Notes under the pieces: generated by a model
The model's database searches: none
Told to the model about the DNA's origin: nothing
The model's input: the letters and a program-made list of their open reading frames with translations, nothing else
Translations under genes and position numbers: made by a program
Shown: positions 30,106 to 38,632 of the stretch, one piece after another
How positions within the stretch are numbered: position 1 is the first letter of the stretch
Layout of the letters: every line of letters begins with the position of its first letter
NCBI GenBank assembly: GCA_026914155.1
Contig: JAPPGH010000004.1
Coordinates: 1 to 43,333 of the forward strand
Direction: 5' to 3'
Length of the DNA stretch: 43,333 nucleotides
From: Candidatus Palauibacter rhopaloidicola
GTDB taxonomy: Bacteria > Gemmatimonadota > Gemmatimonadetes > Palauibacterales > Palauibacteraceae

Positions 30106-30639
30106 CTACGAGTCCGATCCCGGCGGCAACACCACATCGACAAACACGGTATCCGTCGGTAATGCGGGGTCGTTCCTGTCGTAGAACGTCACCCGCATGC
30201 TATCGATGGACATCGTCGCCAACTCCGATCCCGGCGGCGGCGTGAAGGTCAGGAAGAGACATCCGCCGAACGTGCCTCCAGGCCGGCGACGCCACTGCGT
30301 CAAATATCGCCCTTCAGCATTCGTTCCTGCGTCCAACTCACCCGAAGTATATGCGCATTCCGTCCCGAGATCGTCCGTGGCACCGTATCCCGTCACGGAG
30401 GCATCAACCACCGGTTGGCCGGTAGAATCCGTTACCGTGCCGGATACCCACAGGAGACTCGGCCCGTGCAGACTCGGGAGGGGAGGAGGAGGAGGGATAG
30501 GAATAACCGGAGGAGATGAAGGACCCGGCGAGGAAGGCTCGTCGGTCTCCGGCGGAAGTCCATCACAGGAAGCTGCAAGCAATGCCGTGCATGCGGCCAG
30601 CCGGCACAATGCCCGGTTTCTGCGTCTTGGTCGCCTCAT
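30106..30639 (-). CDS. Lipoprotein with carboxypeptidase-regulatory-like domain (paralog 2)
   Basis: A 177-residue lipoprotein: Arg-rich n-region, lipobox LLAASC (Cys25), then a long Pro/Ser-rich linker (about 30-58). The domain VSGTVTDSTGQPVVDASVTGYG is a carboxypeptidase-regulatory/transthyretin-like fold. It ends in LPTDTVFVDVVLPPG, which closely matches the end of the next gene upstream. The start lies 2 bases after that gene's stop, so the two are tandem paralogs in one operon. Cell-surface or periplasmic; function unknown. Local GC is lower than in the hydrolase operons. Confidence 0.7.
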   Translation of the reverse strand: MRRPRRRNRALCRLAACTALLAASCDGLPPETDEPSSPGPSSPPVIPIPPPPPLPSLHGPSLLWVSGTVTDSTGQPVVDASVTGYGATDDLGTECAYTSGELDAGTNAEGRYLTQWRRRPGGTFGGCLFLTFTPPPGSELATMSIDSMRVTFYDRNDPALPTDTVFVDVVLPPGSDS

Positions 30640-30641
30640 CG

Positions 30642-31091
30642 CTAGCGATCATCCAGGACGACGTCGACGACCAAGGTGTCCGGCGGCAACGCATCCGAGA
30701 CGCTCCGAAGTATCACATTCGACCGATCCGCTCTCCCCAACAGATTGTCCTTCGAAGCGGACGCGCGGACACAACCTCGCCCCAGCCAGCCATTCTCGCC
30801 CCATACGTTCAGGTACACCCCATTGGCATCCGTCTTGCCACCCGTTACCAGGACCGCCGACTCGCATTCCGTCCGGTGCGTCGTGGGCTGTACCGAAACG
30901 ACAACCAGCGCGTCTTCGACGGCCCGACCGGAAGAGTCGGTCACCTTGCCGGTCACATACAGCTTGGCCAGATATGGCGTCGGTACGCGGGGAGGTTCGG
31001 GTTCGGGATCGGGGCGGGTAGCGGCCATCTCCGATTCGCATCCGCTCGTACTCAGTACCAGACCCACGAGCAGTCCGTATCCTGTACGCAT
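30642..31091 (-). CDS. Lipoprotein with carboxypeptidase-regulatory-like domain (paralog 1)
   Basis: A 149-residue lipoprotein. I chose the ATG at 31091 because it gives a clean signal (MRTGYGLLVGLVLSTSGC, Cys18); upstream in-frame starts only add charged residues. After a Pro/Glu-rich linker comes VTGKVTDSSGRAVEDALVVVSV, parallel to VSGTVTDSTGQPVVDA in the downstream copy. It ends in LPPDTLVVDVVLDD. Both copies carry a Cys and a TDANG/TNAEG-type loop at matching points. Function unknown. Confidence 0.7.
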   Translation of the reverse strand: MRTGYGLLVGLVLSTSGCESEMAATRPDPEPEPPRVPTPYLAKLYVTGKVTDSSGRAVEDALVVVSVQPTTHRTECESAVLVTGGKTDANGVYLNVWGENGWLGRGCVRASASKDNLLGRADRSNVILRSVSDALPPDTLVVDVVLDDR

Positions 31092-31245
31092 CTCGCGCCC
31101 CTCCACCGCCCCTGAAGATTGAAGATGGTCTCGCCCGCCGTCCGTCGTTCTCTCGGCCCGCCGTCCTCTCGGCGAGGACCTCGGCATACCCGTTCTTCGG
31201 CCTACCCCGTGCGGGACCCCGGGGTCCGACTTCTGCGGATTCCGA
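31092..31245. other. Spacer between amidohydrolase and tandem lipoproteins
   Basis: 154 bases lie between two same-strand genes; this should hold the lipoprotein promoter. No convincing promoter, operator or terminator was recognised. Confidence 0.3.
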
Positions 31246-32814
31246 CTAGCGCGACCCCCGTAGCGTGCCGGCGGCCCAGTCGAGGGCGATGGGATTCGTG
31301 GGGAGTGCGTCGATGTCGACGACCTGGCCGCCCTTGATGACCATCGAGAGCTGCCGGATGTTCGCGATTTCGGCGAGCGGGTCGGCGTCGAGGACGACGA
31401 TGTCCGCCGCCTTCCCCGCCTCGAGCGTGCCGTAGTCGTCGAGCGCCTTGCTGGCGATGGCGCCGTTCTTCGTGGCGGCGGTGATCGCTTCCAGCGGCGT
31501 CATCCCGAGTTCGACCAGTCCCTCGATCGCGAGGACGGTGCCCAGGCCGGGGAGCTGATGCTCCATGTTTTCGGGTTCCTCGCGGAGGAAGTCCGCCGCC
31601 ACGCCGCCGCGCCCGAAGAGCGTGTTGTCGGTGCCGACGGTCACGATGCAGCCCGCTTCGATGAGCTTCTTCGCGTTCGTGCGCTTCGTCGTCCACCGAC
31701 CCTCCATCACGGATCCCGGCTGCGGGAGGCCGGTGTCCTGGACGCGACGCCGGATCTCCGCCGTCGTCGGGGGAATGCGCCGCTGGCGGTCCCTGGCCTG
31801 GGCCTCGGCCAGGTCCTCCCGCGCGCGCTCCATGTTGCGGACGTGGAACTGCCAACTGGGGCCGGTGAACTGGTTGATGAGCATCGAGCACACGATCCCG
31901 CGCTCGACGATCAGGTCGACGAGCTCATCGGTGATCGTGCGGTTCCCGACGTTGTCCGGGTGCTGGATGAGGTCGATCCCCGCCAGGATGGAGAGTCGCA
32001 GGCCTTCGAGGCTCGTGGCGTGGGTCTCGGCCACGAGTCCGCGCCTGTGCGTCTCCTCCACGATCACCCGCTGGGCGCGCGGCGAGAACGAGATCCCCGC
32101 CGGATAGTTGAAGTGGTGCGTGGCGCCGTACTTGATGAAGTCCGGGCCGTGGTCGAGGTAGGCGTTGATCGCGACCCGAAGCTCGTCCGGCGTCATGTGC
32201 ATCATCTCTTCGCCGCTTCCGAGCGTGACCTCGTCGTTCATCTGCTCGGCGAAGAAGCTGATCTCCGACTCCGGGAGCCCGGCGAACGTCTCCGAGGCGG
32301 GCCCGCCCCAGCCCACGATGTTGCCGGCGAGGTAGGTGCGCGGGCCGATCTCCTCCCCGGAGTCGATCTTCTTCTTGACCCGCTGCATGGGTCGCAGGAC
32401 GCCGTAGCTGTCCCGGACGGTCGTCACCCCGTGCTTGAGGTGGAGCTGGAGTCCCTGGAGGATCAGCGCCTCGTGGTGCGCCCAGTAGGCCGCGTGCTCC
32501 TCGACGCGCGCGCCGCGGCCGAAGGCGAGCGACATGTGGACGTTCGTGTCCACGAACCCGGGCGTGACGAACCTGCCGTTCCCGTCGATGACTTCGGCGC
32601 CGGCGGGGAGGGCCACGTCGCCGCTCGGACCCACGGCGGCGATCCGGTCCCCCTCGATGATGATCGTCCCATCGGCGATGGGGGCACCGCCGTTCCCGTC
32701 GATGATCGTCGCCCCGACGATCGCGAGCGGTGGAGATGTTTCCTGCGCGGCCGCAGCCGGTTGGGAGAGAAGGGACAGGAAGGAAGCCGCCACAAACATC
32801 AATCGTGAGCCCAT
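31246..32814 (-). CDS. Exported amidohydrolase with N-x-H in place of H-x-H
   Basis: A 522-residue amidohydrolase with a Sec signal (about residues 5-23, AAAAQ). It has the composite N-terminal beta domain (IVGATIIDGNGG, IIIEGDRIAAVG), KYGATHHFNYP, VEETHRRGLVAETHATS, GIDLIQHPDNVG and TVGTDNTLFGRGG, which supply the later ligands. The first metal motif reads PGFVDTNVHMS, so the first His of HxH is Asn91 and only His93 is left. The C-terminus has the usual GTLEAGKAADIVVLDADP. GAGGAGAGG precedes the ATG. The substrate is unknown; imidazolonepropionase- and prolidase-like members are relatives. Confidence 0.88.
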   Translation of the reverse strand: MGSRLMFVAASFLSLLSQPAAAAQETSPPLAIVGATIIDGNGGAPIADGTIIIEGDRIAAVGPSGDVALPAGAEVIDGNGRFVTPGFVDTNVHMSLAFGRGARVEEHAAYWAHHEALILQGLQLHLKHGVTTVRDSYGVLRPMQRVKKKIDSGEEIGPRTYLAGNIVGWGGPASETFAGLPESEISFFAEQMNDEVTLGSGEEMMHMTPDELRVAINAYLDHGPDFIKYGATHHFNYPAGISFSPRAQRVIVEETHRRGLVAETHATSLEGLRLSILAGIDLIQHPDNVGNRTITDELVDLIVERGIVCSMLINQFTGPSWQFHVRNMERAREDLAEAQARDRQRRIPPTTAEIRRRVQDTGLPQPGSVMEGRWTTKRTNAKKLIEAGCIVTVGTDNTLFGRGGVAADFLREEPENMEHQLPGLGTVLAIEGLVELGMTPLEAITAATKNGAIASKALDDYGTLEAGKAADIVVLDADPLAEIANIRQLSMVIKGGQVVDIDALPTNPIALDWAAGTLRGSR

Positions 32815-32976
32815 GGTCCTCTCCTCTTTCCCGGGCGCCGTCTCCCGCAAGCTGCCGGGCATCTCCCGATGCGTCCAGCCGCGGCCGAAGCGGCGACACC
32901 CGCGACGCGTGAACTCTTCCGGCCTCCGCGGGGTGTTACACGTATGATTCAGCGGGTCACCTCGGGGGACGAGATC
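32815..32976. promoter_or_regulatory. Divergent spacer between amidohydrolase and outer-membrane barrel gene
   Basis: 162 bases between divergent genes. A TATGAT at 32943-32948 on the plus strand could be a -10 element for the barrel gene, but no matching -35 is seen. An in-frame ATG at 32944 is a possible alternative start. Confidence 0.3.
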
Positions 32977-33666
32977 ATGCGCAGCATGGTGTTTCTGGTA
33001 CTTATGCTCCTGGCGACGCCGGCGGCGGCCCAAACCACGCTCGGGGTTCGGGGCGGCATCGGCGTCTCCACCGTGACCATGCCGGAGGGGTACGATACGG
33101 ATACGCGCATGGTGGCTATCGTCGGCCTCGATGTCGGAATCCAACTCTCCGATGCGTTCAGCCTGAGAGTCGGCGGATCTTATTCGCCGATAGAAGCCGA
33201 CGGTGAAATCGGCCCCGGGTATGAAGATCACACGCTCCCGCTATGGGTGGACTACGTCCAGTTCTCCGCGTTGGGCCGGTGGACTCCGACCGCCCGGGAT
33301 GGCTGGGCAGTTGGCGTCGTGTTCGGTCCGTGGACCGCCTTCAAACGCTCATGCCACGCGGCGACCGGCAACTGCAGCGGCGGGTGCCCCCTGCCAGTGA
33401 TTCCGGGCTTTATCCCGCCCCCGCCGCCCGCGCCCGAGCGTGTCCGTACGGCCTGCGACCATCCGACCCTCGGCCTGGGCACGAACGTGAAGTCGATCAA
33501 TCTCGGCCTGTCGGCCGGCGTCGGGATCGAAGTGCCCCTCTCCGACCGCGTACGGTTCGCGCTCGACGCACTCTACTCGTTTGGTTTGACCGCGATCCGC
33601 GACGACGGCTTCTGGAAGACGCGACATCTCGGATTCCAGGCGGGTCCCGTCTTCCTGATCGGATAA
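32977..33666 (+). CDS. Small outer-membrane beta-barrel protein
   Basis: A 229-residue protein with a clear signal peptide (MRSMVFLVLMLLATPAAAQ). Alternating-strand segments follow (TLGVRGGIGVSTVTM, AIVGLDVGIQLSDAFSLRVGGSYS, LWVDYVQFSALGRW) and the protein ends in a GFQAGPVFLIG strand, as in porin-family or OmpW/OmpX-like small barrels. A Cys- and Pro-rich loop at about 127-160 (GNCSGGCPLP, then PPPPPAPERVRTAC) is unusual for such barrels and may be disulfide-bonded and surface-exposed. GGGGGAC lies upstream of the ATG at 32977. No specific family is recognised. Confidence 0.7.
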   Translation: MRSMVFLVLMLLATPAAAQTTLGVRGGIGVSTVTMPEGYDTDTRMVAIVGLDVGIQLSDAFSLRVGGSYSPIEADGEIGPGYEDHTLPLWVDYVQFSALGRWTPTARDGWAVGVVFGPWTAFKRSCHAATGNCSGGCPLPVIPGFIPPPPPAPERVRTACDHPTLGLGTNVKSINLGLSAGVGIEVPLSDRVRFALDALYSFGLTAIRDDGFWKTRHLGFQAGPVFLIG

Positions 33667-33678
33667 GCTTGAAGAAAA

Positions 33679-33752
33679 TCGGGGCGGCGAGATTTGAACT
33701 CGCGACCTCCTGAACCCCATTCAGGCGCGCTACCGGGCTGCGCCACGCCCCG
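33679..33752 (-). tRNA. tRNA-Pro (anticodon GGG)
   Basis: On the minus strand the 74 bases fold as a cloverleaf. The acceptor arm is CGGGGCG paired with CGCCCCG, with discriminator A at 33679. The D arm contains AGCCCGGTAGC, the anticodon arm is CCTGA-ATGGGGT-TCAGG with anticodon GGG (codon CCC/CCU), and the T arm contains GAGTTCAAATCTC. CCA is not encoded. The pattern matches bacterial tRNA-Pro. Confidence 0.95.
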
Positions 33753-33763
33753 ATGTGGCCGTG

Positions 33764-33791
33764 AAGCTAGCTTGTACGGCGATAGGGTCAA
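33764..33791 (-). promoter_or_regulatory. Candidate promoter of tRNA-Pro
   Basis: On the minus strand, TTGACC (33786-33791, 5 of 6 to the sigma70 -35 consensus) and TAGCTT (33764-33769) are spaced by 16 bases. They are placed so that transcription would start close to the tRNA 5' end at 33752. The -10 match is modest. Confidence 0.4.
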
Positions 33792-33799
33792 GCGGACGA

Positions 33800-33811
33800 C
33801 CGAACGTTCGG
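33800..33811. promoter_or_regulatory. 12-base perfect palindrome in the tRNA/regulator spacer
   Basis: CCGAACGTTCGG is a perfect palindrome in the short divergent spacer between tRNA-Pro and the ArsR-type regulator. It lies about 24 bases upstream of the second inverted repeat and could be another binding site. No bound protein is known. Confidence 0.35.
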
Positions 33812-33835
33812 AGCGTGTAGCGCCGACATCGATGT

Positions 33836-33851
33836 ATCCATATATTTGGAT
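33836..33851 (+). promoter_or_regulatory. Inverted-repeat operator overlapping a -10-like element
   Basis: ATCCA-(6)-TGGAT forms an inverted repeat centred on TATATT (33841-33846), which matches 5 of 6 of the -10 consensus. With this -10, transcription would begin at about 33852, right at the ATG at 33854, which has no Shine-Dalgarno. A wider pair, GTATCCA (33834-33840) and TGGATAC (33855-33861), spans the start codon. Autoregulation by the ArsR-type product is the natural reading; this is inference. Confidence 0.5.
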
Positions 33852-33853
33852 TT

Positions 33854-34819
33854 ATGGATACGACAACCGCACGAACACCTGCGCCGACTCGGAACCTTCT
33901 CTCCCGCTTCGAATCCCTCGGGGACGAGAACCGGCTGCGGATACTCACCCTGCTGGACCGGCACGAGTTCACCGTCTCGGAGTTGGTCTCCGTTCTCCAG
34001 CTTCCGCAGTCCACCGTCTCCCGCCACCTGAAGGTGCTCGCGGATGACGGCTGGGTGCGCCGGCGACACGAGGGGAAGACCCGGTTCTATCGCATGGAGG
34101 GCGCCCTCGAGCGCGGAGCGCGGGAGTTGTGGCAGATCACGTCCGGAACGCTCACGGACGCCCGCTGGGTCGCGGACGATGCGGAACGGGCCGAGAGCGT
34201 GCTCGCCGAGCGCCGGGATCGGGCCGCGGCTTTCTTCTCGGAATCCTCAGCGGAATGGGACTCCCTCCGCGACGACCTGTTCGGAAGCGACGCCCGGTTC
34301 GCGGCGCTGTTCGGCCTGCTGGATCCCGAGTGGGTCGTGGGCGACCTCGGCGCGGGGACCGGGACGCTCGCCAACATGATCTCACCCTTCGTGAAGCGCG
34401 TGATCGCGGTCGACCGGTCGCCCGAGATGTTGGCGGCGGCGGCCGTGCGCCTTGGCGAACGCGACAACGTCGAGGTCCGCCAGGGGGAACTGGAGTCGCT
34501 CCCGGTCGAAGACGGAGAACTCGACCTCGCCGTGCTGATGCTCGTCCTCCATTTCACGGTCGAACCCGGCCGGGTGCTGGCGGAGGCGGCACGGGCACTC
34601 GCCCCGAACGGACGACTCCTCGTGCTCGACATGCGCGCGCACGACCGAGAGGAGTATCGCGAAACCATGGGCCACCGGTGGCTCGGCTTCACGGAGGACC
34701 AGATGCGGAGCTGGACACGTGGCGCCGGGCTCGAAGGGTACCGCCACCTTCCGCTTTCACCCGAACCCGACGCGTCCGGACCGGCCCTCTTCGCGGCCAC
34801 CGCCCGGAAAAGGAGATAG
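33854..34819 (+). CDS. ArsR-family regulator fused to SAM-dependent methyltransferase domain (SahR-like)
   Basis: A 321-residue two-domain protein. Residues about 10-95 are an ArsR winged helix (LGDENRLRILTLLDRHEFTVSEL, LPQSTVSRHLKVLADDGWVRRRHEGKTRFY). Residues about 140-321 are a class I methyltransferase with motif I DLGAGTG at 164-170, VDRSPEM, and LVLHFTVEPGRVLAEAARALAPNGRLLVLDM. This architecture next to ahcY is that of SahR-type regulators, which sense S-adenosylhomocysteine through the methyltransferase-like domain. ahcY follows after 3 bases. The start ATG has no Shine-Dalgarno and coincides with a probable transcription start, so the message may be leaderless. Enzymatic activity is not implied. 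Confidence 0.85.
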   Translation: MDTTTARTPAPTRNLLSRFESLGDENRLRILTLLDRHEFTVSELVSVLQLPQSTVSRHLKVLADDGWVRRRHEGKTRFYRMEGALERGARELWQITSGTLTDARWVADDAERAESVLAERRDRAAAFFSESSAEWDSLRDDLFGSDARFAALFGLLDPEWVVGDLGAGTGTLANMISPFVKRVIAVDRSPEMLAAAAVRLGERDNVEVRQGELESLPVEDGELDLAVLMLVLHFTVEPGRVLAEAARALAPNGRLLVLDMRAHDREEYRETMGHRWLGFTEDQMRSWTRGAGLEGYRHLPLSPEPDASGPALFAATARKRR

Positions 34820-34822
34820 ACG

Positions 34823-36301
<1,479 letters not shown>

Positions 36302-36342
36302 CCCGGACCACTACCGCTACCAGCAGAGAACGGAGCGTGAGG

Positions 36343-37173
36343 ATGTTCCCAAGAGTGTCGACCACAGGCCTGCTCGGCTGCCTCGTTTTGGCGGCTTTCG
36401 TCGCCCCGGACGGCCTCGCCGGTCAGGCGGACGAGGGCAATGCGGGGAATGGCGGAGCCTACCTCCGCCTAGCGTTTCCGCTCGGACTGCTGAGCGCGAC
36501 CATGCAGAAGTCGGTCGACAACACGTCGCCCAACACGCTGGTGCCGGAACCCAGGCGCGGGCAGATCTTCGAAGACGAGGCTTCCGGGGACGCGCTCTCC
36601 TACGGGGTCGGTTTGGTGGCCGGGTACCGGCTGCCGTTCTCAAGCGGCGTCTACTTCCTCGATGCGGCCGTTGACGTGGCGACGCACGGCGGCGGCGTGG
36701 AGGCGCAGTTCCCGGGCGTGGGGATTTCGCCGGAACGGAAACAACTCGGAGAGAGTTGGCCGGACCGCTGGAACCTGGATCCGCAAACGAGCTACGGGGC
36801 GACGCTGAGGCTCGGCGGCAGTCCGGGAGGCCTGCAGTCACGGGGCATCAGCCTGCACCTCCTCGCCGGGGTCCGCTTTGCGGGCGCAACGTTCACCAAC
36901 CACTTCGACGGCTGTTTCACGACCGAGCCCTGCGATCCCTCCCAGTTCGAGTCCGGCCAGGAGGACCGCGACATGGACTTCACGGTCTGGAAGTCCGGGA
37001 TCGGACTGGAAAAGTCCTTGAGCCAGCGGGTCACCTTCCGGGTCGAGGCGAGTTATTCGGTCTACGCCAGGGAAGAATGGACGACGGAGTTCGAGGACGT
37101 CGCCGTCACCGTCCGTTCGAGCATGAAGGCCAGCGCAGCGGGCCTGGGCCTGGGCCTGATCCTGCGCCCCTAG
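36343..37173 (+). CDS. Outer-membrane beta-barrel protein
   Basis: A 276-residue exported protein: signal peptide with core LLGCLVLAAFVAPDGLAG, then alternating strands (GAYLRLAFPLGLLSATM, GVGLVAGYRLPFSSGVYFLDAAVDVA, HLLAGVRFAGATF, VTFRVEASYSVYAREEW). It ends in AAGLGLGLILRP, a typical terminal barrel strand. I chose the ATG at 36343 because GGAG sits 7 bases upstream; a GTG at 36337 is too close to it. A Cys pair (CFTTEPC) lies in a loop. No family is recognised. Stop and antitoxin stop are convergent, 2 bases apart. Confidence 0.65.
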   Translation: MFPRVSTTGLLGCLVLAAFVAPDGLAGQADEGNAGNGGAYLRLAFPLGLLSATMQKSVDNTSPNTLVPEPRRGQIFEDEASGDALSYGVGLVAGYRLPFSSGVYFLDAAVDVATHGGGVEAQFPGVGISPERKQLGESWPDRWNLDPQTSYGATLRLGGSPGGLQSRGISLHLLAGVRFAGATFTNHFDGCFTTEPCDPSQFESGQEDRDMDFTVWKSGIGLEKSLSQRVTFRVEASYSVYAREEWTTEFEDVAVTVRSSMKASAAGLGLGLILRP

Positions 37174-37175
37174 AG

Positions 37176-37451
37176 TTATCTCTCTTCGACCAGGCGGCCG
37201 GCCAGATACTTGTGGATCACGCTCGCCAGTAGCGTCTGGTACGGCATCCCCTCTTCGCGCGCCCGGGCGTGAGCGAGATTGAAGTCGCGTTCCGTAACCC
37301 GGAGGTTGACGCGACGGGTCTTTTTGAAGGTGCTGCGAGCCGCCTGACGTGCGATCGTCATTTCGCCCTCGAGGCCGGTGACGGGACGCAACTCGCCCCG
37401 GTCGAACTTCTCCAGGATCTCCCGCTCTTCCCGGTTCAGTCGGTCGTTCAT
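37176..37451 (-). CDS. BrnA-type ribbon-helix-helix antitoxin
   Basis: A 91-residue protein. The N-terminal half is acidic/charged (NREEREILEKFDRGE) and the C-terminal half, RRVNLRVTERDFNLAHARAREEGMPYQTLLASVIHKYLAGRL, is a ribbon-helix-helix DNA-binding domain of the COG5304 type. This group normally pairs with COG2929/BrnT-like toxins. The ATG overlaps the toxin stop by 4 bases (ATGA), so toxin comes first and antitoxin second. It should bind the toxin and repress the operon. The exact TA family name is less sure than the role. Confidence 0.8.
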   Translation of the reverse strand: MNDRLNREEREILEKFDRGELRPVTGLEGEMTIARQAARSTFKKTRRVNLRVTERDFNLAHARAREEGMPYQTLLASVIHKYLAGRLVEER

Positions 37452-37735
37452 GGCGATTGCCTCCTCCGATAGTCTCGCGTCGCCTTTCGGCTGGGGATGA
37501 TCGTCTTCAAGAAACGTGTGCCGTCCTCGGCAACTACGAACGGAACGAGGTAGAGGTACCGGTCGACGTCCACGACGTAGATCATCTGCCCCGGGTATCT
37601 TTCCTGGTTTGGGTGTTTCAGCACGTCCACCAAACCTCCGCGCTCAATCGCGGAAATCACGCGCTCGAACGAGACGCCCCGCCGTTCGGCAAGTTGTCGG
37701 TTCTTCTCCAGATTCCAGTCAAAGCTAGCGGACAT
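37448..37735 (-). CDS. BrnT-like toxin of a type II toxin-antitoxin system
   Basis: A 95-residue toxin candidate of the BrnT/COG2929 group (RelE-like ribonuclease fold). It starts SFDWNLEKNRQLAERRGVSFERV, the family's F-W-x-xEKN opening and GVSF motif. It continues YVVDVDRYLYLVPFVVAEDGTRFLKTIIPSRKATRDY, the usual closing segment with basic residues. The ATG at 37735 is preferred over an in-frame TTG at 37741. Two inverted repeats lie directly upstream, and the antitoxin overlaps its stop. Probable RNase toxin; inactive if K/R residues were lost, which is not evident. Confidence 0.8.
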   Translation of the reverse strand: MSASFDWNLEKNRQLAERRGVSFERVISAIERGGLVDVLKHPNQERYPGQMIYVVDVDRYLYLVPFVVAEDGTRFLKTIIPSRKATRDYRRRQSP

Positions 37736-37745
37736 ATCCAATCGT

Positions 37746-37779
37746 CACACATTGTGTGCGTTTTGGCAACACATGTTGC
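37746..37779 (-). promoter_or_regulatory. Two inverted repeats upstream of the BrnT/BrnA-like operon
   Basis: CACACA-T-TGTGTG (37746-37758) and GCAACA-CA-TGTTGC (37766-37779) are two perfect inverted repeats, 7 bases apart, just upstream of the toxin start. Their centres are 20.5 bases apart, roughly two helical turns. They are likely operators for the ribbon-helix-helix antitoxin. A promoter inside them could not be placed with confidence. Confidence 0.6.
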
Positions 37780-37919
37780 AACTCCGCGTACAACCCTCGC
37801 CTGACGTTCTCGTGTCACATGCGCGACAGCAGCGCGGAGGCCAATCCGGGATCCCCTCGAGACGCCGCAGTCGGGTGCGGGCGGACCGGACGGTCAGGGT
37901 CGTATGAGGGGAGGACTCC

Positions 37920-38543
37920 ATGGGTACGAGTGCCGAACGATTGACGCGTACGATTCGCTGGCTCCAGGGTTACGCCGCGCTGATGACCGTCGCGCTGGTC
38001 GTGCTGTTCGTCAGAGGCGGGGCGGCCATGGACGATGTGATCAGAGCCCGGGGGCTGATCATCGAGGACGCGACCGGACGCGAGAGAATCCTTCTTGGCG
38101 CCCCGGTCCCGGAGGCCGCCGACCGCGTTCGCACCGATGAAGCCCGGGTGCGCGAGGTCTGGGGACCCCGATTCCCGGACGCCTACATGGACTTCTACCA
38201 GGACTACAGCCACGAGACGAACGGCATGCTCATCCTCAGCGAGGACGGATTCGACCGCCTCGTCGTCGGGGATCCGGTACCCGATCCCAACATCGGGCGG
38301 CGTAGCGCACCAACTACCGGCATGGTGATCAATGACGTCGAAGGATTCGAGCGGACGGGGTACGGCCTGTCGCCTGTGGACGGGCGCTACAACGTCGGGT
38401 TGGGCCTCGACACGGATCGTATCGAAGAAGGTCTCGTCCTGCTCCTGGAAGATGATGGCCTGAACGGCGTTCTAGTGGGCACCGGGCCGGACAGGATCTT
38501 TCTTGGCAGCGCGCCCCGCGGGACACGGGTGGACGGGTCTTGA
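37920..38543 (+). CDS. Membrane-anchored protein of unknown family, copy 1 (C-terminally frameshifted)
   Basis: A 207-residue protein with one N-terminal transmembrane helix (LQGYAALMTVALVVLFVRGG, about 15-34) and a soluble domain. Conserved blocks shared with copy 2 include GLIIEDATGRERILLGAP, RVREVWGPRFPDAYMDFYQDYSHETNGMLILSEDGFDRLVVGD, TGMVINDVEGFERTGYG and GPDRIFLGSAP. The reading frame ends at TGA 38543, but one extra base in the run at about 38515-38530 explains this. Removing it restores the GHGWTGLEEEFQGLLV end of copy 2 out to 38619. The protein is thus truncated by about 30 residues. GGGGAGGA precedes the ATG. No family recognised. Confidence 0.75.
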   Translation: MGTSAERLTRTIRWLQGYAALMTVALVVLFVRGGAAMDDVIRARGLIIEDATGRERILLGAPVPEAADRVRTDEARVREVWGPRFPDAYMDFYQDYSHETNGMLILSEDGFDRLVVGDPVPDPNIGRRSAPTTGMVINDVEGFERTGYGLSPVDGRYNVGLGLDTDRIEEGLVLLLEDDGLNGVLVGTGPDRIFLGSAPRGTRVDGS

Positions 38544-38619
38544 AGAGGAATTTCAGGGACTGCTGGTCCAGCGAGACGGCGAGACCGTGCACACGTTGAA
38601 TCTCGCGGCCGACAACTGA
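38544..38619 (+). pseudogene. Out-of-frame remnant of the copy 1 C-terminus
   Basis: In the +1-corrected frame this stretch reads as EEEFQGLLVQRDGETVHTLNLAADN and a stop, almost identical to the end of copy 2 (EEEFQGLLVRRDGETVHTLNLAADN). It is preserved DNA but no longer in frame with the rest of copy 1. Confidence 0.8.
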
Positions 38620-38632
38620 TTAGGAGGAATCC

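Noticed and set aside
37138..37163. GGGCCT direct repeats near the end of a barrel gene
   Set aside because: They encode a GLGLGLIL barrel strand and are ordinary coding sequence.
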